Positions 12,135 to 22,869 of a stretch of DNA of 64,000 nucleotides are shown one piece after another. Location of the stretch: contig OX424574.1 in the NCBI GenBank assembly GCA_949152435.1, positions 68,704,988-68,768,987 of the forward strand, read 5' to 3'. The translations under genes and the position numbers were made by a program. Each line of letters begins with the position of its first letter. Position 1 is the first letter of the stretch. Below the pieces are notes generated by a model, which ran no database searches, was not told the DNA's origin, and was given only the letters and a program-made list of their open reading frames with translations. This DNA comes from Gastracanthus pulcherrimus. Taxonomy: Eukaryota; Arthropoda; Insecta; Hymenoptera; Pteromalidae.

Positions 12135-12175
12135 GCCTTGGAAAGGGGTCTATATTAAAGACTCGAAACGTTGGC
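12135..12175 (+). ncRNA. Hammerhead-like motif in right terminal repeat
   Basis: GCC-TTGGAAAGG, stem GTCT...AGAC, CGAAAC, then GTTGGC. The layout follows hammerhead ribozymes known from Penelope-like terminal repeats, but the CUGAUGA box is poorly kept. The same layout appears at 59932-59962 in a diverged element. Confidence 0.4.
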
Positions 12176-12833
12176 GAAATAAAAATTAAGTTTACTCGAA
12201 GAAAATAATAGAGTTCACTTCTTTCAAATATAATTCCATGTCCAGGAAAATATCAAGCTCACGGGGACCCTTCACAAATTTTTCTTTTTTTTAACGTTAT
12301 ATATTGAATAAAGCTTGTTTTCATTGTAAAATATGAACATTTTTTTTTATTATGTTACTGTATTATGGAAAGTTATTGAAGTTCTACTGTTGTAGATATA
12401 TGATTTGTAAATTATAGTATGATGAACATGCATACAATTTTCTATTTATACAATAATAATTTATATGTTAAGATCAATATTGTAAAGTCTGTGATTCCTC
12501 TAATTTATATAATTTATATTTACAGAATTATTAATCATGAAATAAGCTAATATTGTTATAAAAAACATAAGTTAATTTCTTCTAAGGTGGCAGAGATTCC
12601 GTAATTTCGTTGATATATCTAACCTCAAAAAATAATCTATTCTTATTTAAAATATTCAAAATTCGTCAAATATCATTGTTATTTATCATTTTTATGAAGA
12701 TTTGAATTATTAAATCTAATTTGCTAAGAAACTTTAAGCACCCTACTTTTTTATAATTTTGTTAGATATGCGGCCATGGCCATTTAAGCTGATTGTCGGT
12801 CCTGAGTTGTAACAGTGCGCGAGGTCTGACTGT

Positions 12834-13793
12834 ATATAGCTTATCGTAAGCAGGAGCGATAGGCACTATTATTTTTCTTTCTATCAGTCAATCATTGCCA
12901 GCAGTTTGTATCAAATGTTGGTATCATCATGATCGTCGAGAGATGAGAAACCTATGAGGTTATTAATTCTATTATGAATAAGAAACACTGTACATGTTCA
13001 GCCGTGGTGCTGCAAAGTTTAACAACGATACTAGCACCGAGCAATACCCGGCTATCCACAGGAATGTAATTGACAGTGCCAGTTTTCGTTGTGTTCATGT
13101 GTTGTCGAGTGTTTGTGTGTGCATGCACGTTCTGTTCTCGGTTCGTAGATGCTACCTACATATTCCATACACCCTCAACGCTCATATAGGGCAATCAGCT
13201 CATCAACGGTCGTACATTCGTCATACATTTAGACAACTATGTCAGCACCAATTAGATATCGTCTTTCCGGAAAATTTCTGAGGTATTGCGTCAATCGTCA
13301 TGAAGGTCTCTCTCTCTCTCTCTCTTTTTTTTCTACTGAGATAATTAAAATTTAATAAAGGTAAAAGCTCATATGGGAAAAATGGGTCCCAGGGGTGGGG
13401 CACACCGAGCAAGGGCATTTTGATCGTTAGTAAAATCTTTTCCTCAAAAATAGCATTATCGTATGTGATTGTAACTTTTCAAAATTTTCAAAAATTTGAT
13501 AATTGCGATATTCAATAATTATAGTGAGATATAGGGATGACGATTAGAAATAAATATATAGACTAGATGAATTTTACTTGTATTTTATATTTACATGGAT
13601 TTTATAAACTGACGAAGTGTTACAGCGAATAATATTATTTAATGCATAAGAAATGCAATAAGTGAACGTTAATGTAAGCGTTAATGTAAGATAACAAATA
13701 TATAATATTGACTGATTTTAATTATTATAACTACATATACATGCAATTGTAAGAATTTCGTCTTTTGATGAATGAACAGACTCTCTCTCTCTC

Positions 13794-13856
<63 letters not shown>

Positions 13857-13865
13857 GGTGAGTAC
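12834..13865. other. Non-coding stretch with CT microsatellites
   Basis: Holds CT runs at 13299-13330 and 13775-13858 and a segment at about 13080-13150 similar to 9580-9650 (GCACGTTC...GTTCTCGGTTCG). The ORF at 12994-13281 has no recognisable content. Confidence 0.5.
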
Positions 13866-14814
13866 CTAGACGCTACATGTGCTTCCGCAACGCCGCAGAA
13901 TAAACATTTCGCTAAAAAATTTTTGTACTCCTCCGAGAGTAAGACTTTTTGCAGGCGGTTCGGGATGTCGCTGGCTCTTGTGCACTACGAGTTTTAAGGC
14001 ACGGTTCGTTTTATTAAGCCAGGGATTCCGAGACTTGCCTGACAAGAACATTTTGAGGTTATCCGGCGTCTGGCGTCCTTCTCCGTGGCCTGGCGGCGAC
14101 TTTCAAGCTGTCCGTCTCTCTTACCGTCACGCGAGCCTTGATTCTACATTGGAAACAGACGTGGATTGCGGTAACAGTTAGTACGCATGCTTACTACCAG
14201 GTGTATTCGGGCAGCAGCCAGCCTTACTGCGTCATCCTGACATGTCAGTGACTCAACTGTCTTGATACGCAACAGAGAGTGTCGTCTCGTTTTGGTGTTT
14301 TTTACTTTAATTACTTAAGATTGCGCTGCTCATCACGATACGCATCTGTATTGTTAGGTGCATTCACCAGCAGTAAATTCGTGTTGTGACTATTATTTCA
14401 TATTTGGGTCTAATCGAGCATTAGCTTCGACCAGTTTAGGCTAGGTGATTCGGCGCGAAAACTCTTAATTTCAAAAGTGGACATACAGTGTATGTATTTC
14501 TATTGCTTCTGCGAACTGTGTACCGTGTTATAAAGTGAAAATAGTTCTAGTGCTCATAATTTTATTTTTATTATTTATCATACTCGCTATAACCTGCGCT
14601 AAATAATTTTTCTCATTGCCTGACTATTTTCATTTTTTACCCCTACGTACACATGTATATGGGCGTAAAGGATCTATGCGTTACCGATGCCTGATCGTTT
14701 TCATTTTCTATCACTAACTTTTATAAAAGTGCTTGCAGAGTAACCTCATTGCGCTCTTTTTAACAGCGTTGGACTAGTTGAACTAGTTTAATTCATTTAT
14801 TTTACTTTAAGGTC
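13866..14814. other. Unassigned; probable LINE 5' leader in its right part
   Basis: 13866-14180 is open on both strands but recognisable on neither. From about 14200 to 14814 the sequence leads without interruption into the LINE ORF1 and is the likely 5' untranslated region. Confidence 0.35.
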
Positions 14815-15658
14815 TTGTTTTATTCTCGTAGCAATAAGCATGTTGTGATGAGTAAGCGTCAATGCGCACATTGTAACAACGCGATCGTTCGTAATACTGA
14901 GCCGTCAGTGCAGTCCATAGTCTGTTTTCGTGTTTACCACGTAAAGTGTGTCGATCCGTCTCTGTATGTAAGTCCTACAGCACTTCTCTGTTGCGCCGCT
15001 AACAAACCGCAAACTAAGACACCAGCCTCGGTATTACCAAACATTGCACAGGCAAAGCGTTCTGCTACCTCTCCCCCAGAGGTATCTCTCACGCCAGCAT
15101 CAAAGCAGCATAGCGTCGTACCTCTACTCGCCCCAGCTGTGCTTCGCGTAAATTCGCTGCGGCCCGAGTGCCTTACAGAAAACGTAACCACCGACATGGG
15201 CGACGCAGCGCCGGCATGGTTTACCGCATATTTGAAAGTTTTCGATGAACATCGCGCGGAATATCGTGAAACAAGCAGAGAAACTACAGAGATCCTCAAA
15301 AATCTAACAACACGTTTGACGTCCGTAGAGGATAGATTAACCACAGTTGAAACCGAGCACAGAGCTGATATTAATGCAATGCGCAGCGAGATCGTGGCCG
15401 TAAGCCAAAAATCTATCGTAACGGACACATGCGAAGTTATCATCTCGGGAGTTCCAGCGACAATTGACGCAGGAAACGGGCCCGCGGCTGACCGTGTATT
15501 CAGCGCCATAGGTTTACCCGGCCTATCAAAACCATGTCATTGAATTTAGAGATTGGCCATTTAGGGAAGTAGGGCAGTATGACGCGGCGCAAGCGACCTT
15601 GCAAATTAATGCAGTTTCAAACGAACCAGCGAATGTATAAACAAATGCTGCGACTGCG
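14815..15658 (+). pseudogene. LINE ORF1 with PHD-type zinc finger and coiled coil
   Basis: The 242-residue open segment has a Cys/His cluster near residues 18-50 (CAHC ... CFRVYHVKC), which resembles the PHD-type finger of CR1-clade ORF1 proteins. A long heptad-like stretch follows around residues 150-205, then EVIISGVP, a likely RRM-type beta strand. ORF1 proteins bind element RNA. The frame breaks near 15528 and continues in the next frame to a stop near 15638. I chose the first Met; MSKRQC at residue 12 is an alternative start. Confidence 0.7.
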
Positions 15659-16000
15659 ATGGAAACTACATCCAATCAGAAAACACGCGCTTTCGTAACT
15701 CAATTCACGTCTCCGGTTATACGAAACACGGTGATCTCTAAATCGCACCTGTTACAGGACCTCAATTCGCAAACTATTTTCGGAGCGGGTGGCGAAAGAA
15801 AAATTTTTATAAGACCGCTTTGGCCAAACCCAGTGTACTCATTATTGCGTAAAGCCCACCTAGCACATAAACCACTAAACTACGCTCGTCCGGTAGTCAG
15901 AAATATGGTAGTATGCATGAGAGAGACCGTCGACTCTTCCCTCATCCCTATATACTCTTTAGATGATTTGTCTGCCCTTGCGGCGCGCCCTAAACAATGA
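15659..16000 (+). pseudogene. LINE ORF1, C-terminal portion
   Basis: Open for 113 residues in the frame that continues ORF1 after the frameshift, ending with the TGA at 15998-16000. Basic and hydrophobic in composition, consistent with the C-terminal domain of a LINE nucleic-acid chaperone. No independent motif recognised. Confidence 0.5.
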
Positions 16001-16019
16001 CAGTCAGCGGCTCAGTCTG

Positions 16020-16770
16020 TAGCATTTAAGTATGTAGATACGTTATTCTTAGGTCATATAAATGCAAATAGGCTCAATTCTCGCGCGCACTTCGCTCTAA
16101 TTGAGGATAAATGTGCAGAAAATTATTTCGATATTCTTGCTATTACAGAAACGTTTCTGTCCAAGAATGAGCCAGATGATCACTTAGCACTTAAGGGCTA
16201 CAATATACGTAGAGTAGACAGAGAGGATAAAGAAGGTGGTGGAATCGCACTATATGTATGCGATCATTTCATTGTAAAAATTCTGGCGCAGTCTAAGCCA
16301 GCTTACGACAACGCGCCAGAATTCCTTATAGTCAAGATAATAAATTCTTCAATAAAATTACTTTTTGCAGTAGTTTATCGCCGATCTTCTGCAGCCTACC
16401 CCGACCATTTCTTCAACTATCTCTCTACCTATCTACCCCATTACACAAATGCAGTAGTAACCGGTGACTTTAATATCAACATGTGTCTAAGAAATGCTGC
16501 ATCTAATCACCTGACTGAGCAAGTTGAATCACACTCACTCTACCTAGTACCCTCTGAGCCAACCCATCACTTGCTGTAGAGGGAACCTCCGTCACATACG
16601 TGGATTGATCTTTTCATCGTAAAACAATTAAACTCAGTTTTAAACTTCAAGAAGACCGACGCTCCCTTCGTTGCAGGACACGACCTTATCGAAATCACGC
16701 TTAAATGCAATAAAGTAGCTATTCAAAAGAAAACTATTAAAACACGTAATTTAAAAAGGCGAATTTAACT
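16020..16770 (+). pseudogene. LINE ORF2 apurinic-type endonuclease domain
   Basis: Conceptual translation without a start Met shows ILAITETFL, GGGIALYV, FAVVYRRSS, VVTGDFNIN and GHDLIEITL in the correct order for the AP-like endonuclease that nicks the target in jockey/CR1-type LINEs. At least one stop (TAG in TTGCTGTAGAGG, about 16574) and a likely frameshift interrupt it. It continues towards the RT domain. Confidence 0.8.
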
Positions 16771-16799
16771 ACATTAACCAAGTCTATTCATGAGAGTCT

Positions 16800-17285
16800 T
16801 GCAAGTGTCCACCTGCCGCCTCCCTTTGCCAATAATTCTTTTCTAGCAACCACGCCATCAACAGGCCTCGTACTTGGGCCTAGCCCAGCAAACATAAATG
16901 ACGCAGAACGCACGATCACTGCTAAATCAATAGTGAATCAATCGCCCCCTCTAACCGAGTTAGATTTTCAAATCGCCTGTGATCGCCCCTACAACGACTC
17001 TATCGGAACTTGCTTTGACTTTCGCCCAGTTACTAGCATAGAGGTCAAAGAGGCTCTCATGTGCGCTCCGTCGAAGAGTGCAGGACTTGATGGTCTGACA
17101 GCCCAAATGTTAAAGCTCACTCTTCCCGAAACTCTCAAGCCCCTCACAGACTTGCTCAACTCCTGCTTAGTTAATGCTGCTTTTCCTGCGTCCTGGAAAA
17201 TGGCGCTACTCTCACCACTCTCCAAGGTCAAGGCACCAATCTCACCATCAGACACACGACCAATCGCACAACTTTACGCATGTAG
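16800..17285 (+). pseudogene. LINE ORF2 reverse transcriptase, N-terminal end
   Basis: The open segment 16933-17304 includes KSAGLDGLTAQMLK and FPASWKMALLSPL, the RT entry motifs of LINEs. It is cut off before the catalytic A and C motifs where GT-rich repeat sequence begins. The LINE is therefore 3'-truncated or interrupted by another repeat. Confidence 0.8.
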
Positions 17286-17385
17286 ATCATACTTCCCCTA
17301 CTAAATTTTTCATGTATGAGTGTATATGTATGTGTGTACATATACGTGTGTGAGCGTGATTGTGTGTGTTTAATTCGAACAGTTC

Positions 17386-17440
17386 GCGCCACATCCCCTC
17401 CACGCCTCATTCACGCCGGACCAGACGGCGGTCCAAGTGC
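17386..17440 (+). repeat. GC-rich cassette, copy 2
   Basis: About 55 bp nearly matching 9920-9985, same orientation. The continuation of the left copy (CTCGCGAAA...) reappears at 17866, suggesting that about 420 bp ending in a CT tail was inserted between. Confidence 0.65.
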
Positions 17441-17582
17441 CCCTTCTCTCAACTCCAGCTAGGGGCTGCATCGCCGCTGGCCAACAGACGCCAGTCCAGT
17501 TCCAGGCACCACTACGACTATCTCAATATTTACAGCTGCGTTTGCTAAATAAAGCGCTTATATCTCTGCAATTTGAGAATCG

Positions 17583-17583
<1 letters not shown>

Positions 17584-17617
<34 letters not shown>

Positions 17618-17785
17618 AAAACAAACTGTGATATTAGATAATGACAAATTTGTGCAACAATTTTTATATTTATACACTGACGAACTGTGATAGTGATCAA
17701 AGACTTAATGTAATGACAAAATAACAATTTTTATGTAATGTATTTTTGCCAAAATTGACAAATAAATCGTATATCTATCTATCTA

Positions 17786-17851
<66 letters not shown>

Positions 17852-17860
17852 CTCACCTTG
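17584..17860 (+). repeat. LINE/SINE 3' tail, copy 2, with TATC/CT tail
   Basis: CT run at 17587-17618, then ACAAAATAACAATTTTTATG and AATAAATCGTATATCTATC followed by TATC and CT repeats. It matches 6321-6410 in the opposite orientation. Confidence 0.7.
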
Positions 17861-17879
17861 CGAAAATCCTCCCGCGAAA

Positions 17880-18115
17880 TCCATTAGTGTGTGCATATGT
17901 GTGTGTGTATGTGTGCGCGTGTGTGTGTATATGTGTGTTCATCTAGAAAACAAGAATTAAATTTATACTCGGTTGATGTCTATCTCATGACATCGACCGG
18001 CTTAAGCGTTTGGTAATCCAAGAAAACTAATTGACTGTACGCACAATGGGAACTACACTGCGGAACTTGATGAATGAATGCTATGAATACATAGATGAGT
18101 AATATTATAATTTAA
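17880..18115 (-). repeat. Right terminal inverted repeat of the 8.85-kb unit
   Basis: Reverse complement of 9265-9500. It ends GATGAGTAATATTATAATTT at 18115. Confidence 0.8.
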
Positions 18116-18117
18116 AA

Positions 18118-18161
18118 TGTATGTATTTATATATGTGTATATGTATATATGTATGTATGTT

Positions 18162-18193
<32 letters not shown>

Positions 18194-18260
18194 TGTATGT
18201 ATGTATGTATGTATGTATGTATGTACGCATGCATGTCTGTACGTATGTATGTATGTGCGT
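18118..18260. repeat. (ATGT)n microsatellite
   Basis: Tetranucleotide ATGT tract with few interruptions, directly outside the terminal inverted repeat. Confidence 0.95.
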
Positions 18261-18719
18261 TCCTTTATTCTCACGTACAGCGTAAAAGGCTAGACCGATT
18301 TTGATAAATCGGGTGTTAACGTTTTCCTTCTGGCAAAGCTTCAGGAATTTACGCATGTCGCACATATACACAGAAGCGAGGAATGGCGACCGCTTCAGCG
18401 CTCCTGTGGGATAGAAAGAGATAGAGCTGGAGCAATTTTAAACACACCGAAAGGGTTAATCAATTCTTTATGATATCAAAAAGATCACTATAGATATAAG
18501 ATTTCGTAAGAACAGTATAACGAGCGCAGTCCTTAAAAAACACTATGACACTTCGAATATAATAATTTAACTTTATTAATTACAAGGGGTTGGACATGTA
18601 CTCAAGCAATATGTATATGGTTTAAAGGGTTTGTCTTTTGAGATCGCTGATTACGAATATGGCATCCAATTTGCCAAAAAATTAATAAAAAATATACTCA
18701 AATGAATTTAAATAATAAT
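18261..18719. other. Non-coding stretch
   Basis: GGCTAGACCGATTTTGATAAAT near 18290 resembles a motif common in arthropod dispersed repeats. Nothing else recognised. Confidence 0.4.
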
Positions 18720-19190
18720 ACATTTTTACGCAGTCGGGTCTTAAAACTTATTAGGTCACAAAGTGAAACTTATATGTCGTAAAGACAAATTTTTATGTAA
18801 TAACGTTGCACCTTTATGTCATCGCGTAACATCTGTATGTCATACAGTTTCAATTTTGTCATTTAATAAAACAATTATGTCATAGAGTACCATTTTTATG
18901 TTGTAAAGTGAAAGTATTATCTAATAAGGTATAATTTATATGTCGTATAATAACATTGCTATGTCTTACAGAGAATGTTTTGTCATACAGTATTATCTTT
19001 ATGTCATAGATTAACATTTTTATGTCATAAAGTGAAACTTTTATGTTATAGTGTAACATTTTTATGTCGTAAATTGAAAATTTTATATTATAGAATATCA
19101 TTTTATGGTATAAAGTAAAACTTTTATGTCTTAGACTAACATCTTCTTCTTACAACGTTAAAGTGTTATTTGATAGAGCATCTTTTTTGT
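18720..19190. repeat. 20-bp satellite array, orientation 2
   Basis: Diverged units TTTTATGTCATAGAGTAACA and TTTTATGTCATAAAGTGAAA, the reverse complement of the 7880-8220 family. The minus-strand ORF at 18880-19101 is only the repeat read through (about 7 residues per unit). Confidence 0.8.
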
Positions 19191-19192
19191 AT

Positions 19193-19742
19193 TGTTACGT
19201 CCTGACCTCCCAAAAATATGAGATTTCAGAACATGCAGTATGTAGTCTAGTGGCAGGCTCTACCGAGTAATCTGGTACGCGTACTACCAGCAACCTGTCT
19301 AATACTTTTATAGATTTTTAAAATTAAATAAAATATTTTTCCAATAGTCGAATAAAAAAATAAAACTTATATTTATTTATTTATTTGTATGAATTATTAC
19401 AATTGTAACAATTGAATCGCTCAGTAAATAATTTGAAGAATACTTGAGAGTTTGTTAATATAAGTTTGTCTATTTGCAAAATTGATTGTATGTATTTTTC
19501 TAGAAATATGGATAAAATATAGATATAAATGTTAATGGATATTACACAAATTTTATAGCATATTTATACGTTGTAGTTGTATTTTTTGCTTGAGCCACAA
19601 GACGGCCTACTGTGGGCCTTACAAATGAACTGTCCAAATTACGCTCTCGTTTTCTTTTATATCTTTTAGTTATTGAATGAAAAGGTATAATATTTTAAAA
19701 TTTAATAAAAACTTTATTTCAAAAAAGATATGCAATATCGTA
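19193..19742 (-). repeat. 3' LTR of gypsy-env element
   Basis: Starts (plus strand) TGTTACGTCCTGACCTCC and aligns with 35654 onward over several blocks, the last being AATTTAATAAAAAC...GCAATATCGTAA at 19703-19742. It carries about 250 bp absent from the other copy (19430-19695). The inner boundary is uncertain and could lie further right. Confidence 0.65.
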
Positions 19743-20392
19743 AGTATTACAAACGATATTATGAAACGCTAACTTTATAATTTCGGATCCTCCGATTTCT
19801 GATTGCTGTATGTCTGTATTTCGAAATGTGATTCCTTTTGTTGGACTTAATTTCAGCGCTTTGAAATCCTATGATTAGCTTTACATAAGGTATGTCACTG
19901 ATTAATAAATTTTATAATTTTAAAGTGCATCTACTCGTAACAGCTAGGCGGCCAAATATTGCTAATCGAAGGTTCAGCAATTTTCAGATGCATCGTTCAT
20001 AAATCGTTTACAAAAATGATAATTATCTAAGTATACCGTTTATAACATAAGAAGGTAAGACAACATTTTCACTTAGTTAGGACTTTCGAAATTAAGTAGT
20101 TTATTAGTCGCTATGCTGCTGGTGCTTATACCTAAATAATGCTGAACAAGTAGGTGTCGAGTGGTATATAAGACAGAATCTTAAATGAGTTTAGTATTCA
20201 CAATCGAAAAAGAAAAAACAAAATAACAATTGTTCAACGTAATAATAACTATTCTCTCAAGAGATACGAGAACAGAAATATAAGTAATGAACAAATTTTG
20301 CTAATATAATATTATTTTGTTATTATAATATTATAATATTATATTGTTATTATAACATTATTTTAAAAATTATTTATTTTCTAGTTCGCCGA
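19743..20392. other. AT-rich non-coding stretch between LTR and env-like ORF
   Basis: May include the rest of the LTR and decayed env C-terminal coding. Nothing clear is seen. Confidence 0.4.
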
Positions 20393-20535
20393 TTAACAAC
20401 ACTTTCGGACTGTACGAAAAGCTAAAAGAATGGGAATTCCACCTCTGCCACGAACGGATTTTAGCCCAAGAGTGTACCAACGAATTTGTGTAGTTATATT
20501 TTCAAATTTTATGTTAATATATATAATCTTAAATG

Positions 20536-20566
<31 letters not shown>

Positions 20567-21418
20567 TCGAAAATCGTTTCGGATGTTCAGTGCGAATAAA
20601 TTCCCGATTACAATGCATAATTTTGTCTCTAGCCGACTAAAAAGTTTAGTTACTATACCTTTGAATAAAATATCATAAGAATTTTTAAAACATTCTTCTC
20701 TAAGGAATATTTCCCAAAAAGTATGCCCCCCTTCCATATCAATACAGTGTTTATCCGAAAATTTACAAATTGTTCCCGAGCTTAAACGTAACTTATCATT
20801 ATTTAAATTTACTTATGCATTGGATTCTACTAGTATTATTTGAATCGTACCATTGGCGAAAACATTATTCCACGTACCAAAATTATCCGAATAGGATATT
20901 CCTGCACACGAGTTTCCTTTTGCACTGCCCGTGAAGTCGACTCCTTTCGTTGCTAATGAATTTGCTTTGAGATTTACTATGCTATGTTCATTGTCATATT
21001 TAAATATTCCTGTATCGTGAATAATTTTACATTGTTCATGACTTATATTGTAAAGGTATTATTGTTCTGCATTTTCCGTAAGTATAAGATGTCCGAAAAT
21101 TCCGCATTGAAAAATTGTACGATGAATTTCGATTTTGCATTGTATGATATGAATATCTCAAAAATCTGCTACTTGTATTAATTCTATTGTGACATTTGAT
21201 GCGTTTACTACAGTGTTCTGAAAATCGCACTCTCCAGAATCCAATAAAGAGAATGTTGTAATATTTGGAGTTGTTGAACCGCAATAATATCTGATTATTG
21301 CTTGATTGAGGTTAAAAAATGTAACAAAAATTAGTATTTTGATAAGCATGATTGCGATGTTCCTAAAACAGAAAAATATGTTAATTGTGTTATTTATATA
21401 AAGTAAACTTGGTATCAT
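20393..21418 (-). pseudogene. Envelope-like glycoprotein, N-terminal part
   Basis: The minus-strand segment 21158-21418 has a hydrophobic signal-like stretch (MLIKILIFVTFF) followed by a Cys-rich start of an ectodomain (YYCGSTTPNIT). The next frame down to about 20740 keeps regularly spaced Cys and N-glycosylation sequons, and the segment 20393-20737 ends after an (AT)n insertion. I relate it to the same arthropod mononegavirus/chuvirus-like glycoprotein class as the fragment at 1-1251; that one is C-terminal and this one N-terminal. A frameshift near 21165, stops and the missing C-terminal half with its membrane anchor show it is dead. Confidence 0.5.
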
Positions 21419-21479
21419 GAACTGTTTTTGGTTTCATCTATAGTTAATGACAATGTTAATATTTTCGTAAACTTTTAAT

Positions 21480-22420
21480 ATATCATTTTTCCAATTTTCC
21501 AGGTTTTGGCTCTTTTACTAACCAAACTTTATCACATATTTAAAATCCACTGGATTTAAGAATCTATCATAATATTTTTTTGATTTCTCTTTTGATAAAA
21601 TTAAATTTTCTCGTTCCGAAGCAACCATTTATCTCATATTCGTAACTAGATTTTTTGTATAATTATTAAAAGTTGGAATTTATTCAGATATTTTTAGAGG
21701 TTCACTAGATGGTAATCTAGGAGGATAAGTAAAAAACAAGCTAATGGGGAGTAAATTCATGACTTGTATTTATAGATGTATTATGGTGGAATTGAGCTAG
21801 TTCTAATAAACTATCCCATTCAATTTTCTTAGTCGAAAATTTTTTCAAATATTCACACCGAGGATGATGAGCTCTTTCTAAAGCACTATTAGATTGAGGC
21901 GAGAAAGAAGAAGTTTCGATTTTTTAAAATTTGAATCTACTTGCGATAGTCTTAAACTTTTTGCTAGTAAAGTTTGCTCCTCTATCTGTTAATACAATTT
22001 TTGGTGAACTAAAAATACATATAAAGCATTTTATACATAATCAGCTACTGATTCTGCAGTTTAATCTTTAAGTGCTATAGTGACTAAAAATTTTGATAAT
22101 TGATCCTTAATTGTCATAACATATCTATTACCATTTTTTGTTAAATTTAAAGGTCCAACTATATCCATGGCAATTTTATCAAATGTTTTAACAGGTGTGT
22201 CGTTAATAATAATAGGTTGTTTCGTTTTAACGCATTTCAATTAATTCCTTTGACAAATTTCACAGGATTTCATTTTATTTTGAACGTCTAATTTAAAATT
22301 TTCTCAAAAATATTTATTGTTTATTCGATTATACCTTCTGTTAACCCTAGAATGATCTCTAATTCTTATAGATTGGTTTAATTCAAATATTCTATCTCTC
22401 TCTTCCATTTCTACGTATTC
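21480..22420 (-). pseudogene. Gypsy integrase remnant
   Basis: Minus-strand conceptual translation gives a Cys pair from the zinc-binding domain (SCEICQRN), then FDKIAMDIVGPL with the first catalytic Asp and YVMTIKDQLSKF. C-terminal sequence ends close to the env-like start. More than ten stops interrupt it, and the second Asp and the Glu are not readable with confidence. Confidence 0.75.
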
Positions 22421-22869
22421 TGTAATATTTAAACAGATCGTTACTTTGATTTACATGTCCTTAAATTTCTTAACTATTATTTCTTCTATTTCATTCCAAT
22501 TTATATTATTTATTTTTATATTTTTAGAAATACTAAAAGTATACTACGTTTTTAGCAACATTATTTCTTCTAACAATTTAAAAACTTTATATAAATTTTC
22601 TTTTACTCTTATTACTTGAATGATCATTCCAAATTAATTTTTTATTTCCGATTAACTTATCAGTATTTTCGTCAAAAGACTTTCTTTGCACTGCAATTAA
22701 ATACACAACATTATTTTTTTGAAACTGAATACAATTAGTGGAAAAATAATGTTTTGTGGTTTGTGTACAGGTAAGACATTTTCTAAATTTTTATCATCAT
22801 TTCCGAAATTATCTTTTGATTTTTTTCCTATTGTTTTTCTTGTCTTTTAGATGAATACGTTCATCACTT

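Larger units (their letters stand above)
10319..12231 (+). mobile_element. Penelope-like element with inverted terminal repeats
   Basis: Arms 10319-10777 and 11808-12231 are inverted copies of each other, with small indels, surrounding a coding core on the plus strand. Inverted terminal repeats, RT joined to a GIY-YIG endonuclease, and a conserved ribozyme-like segment in each arm are hallmarks of Penelope-like elements. The core is shortened, so the copy is non-autonomous. Confidence 0.85.
10192..12832. mobile_element. pogo/Tigger-like TIR element (non-autonomous)
   Basis: Left end CAGTCAGACTTCG and right end (reverse complement) CAGTCAGACCTCG form a TIR of about 27 bp with a few mismatches. 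Both ends are flanked by TA (10190-10191 and 12833-12834), the target duplication of Tc1/mariner-pogo elements. No transposase is present; most of the interior is a Penelope-like element. Confidence 0.65.

Noticed and set aside
13866..14181. ORFs on both strands as host exon or LINE linker
   Set aside because: No recognisable motif in either reading and no splice context.
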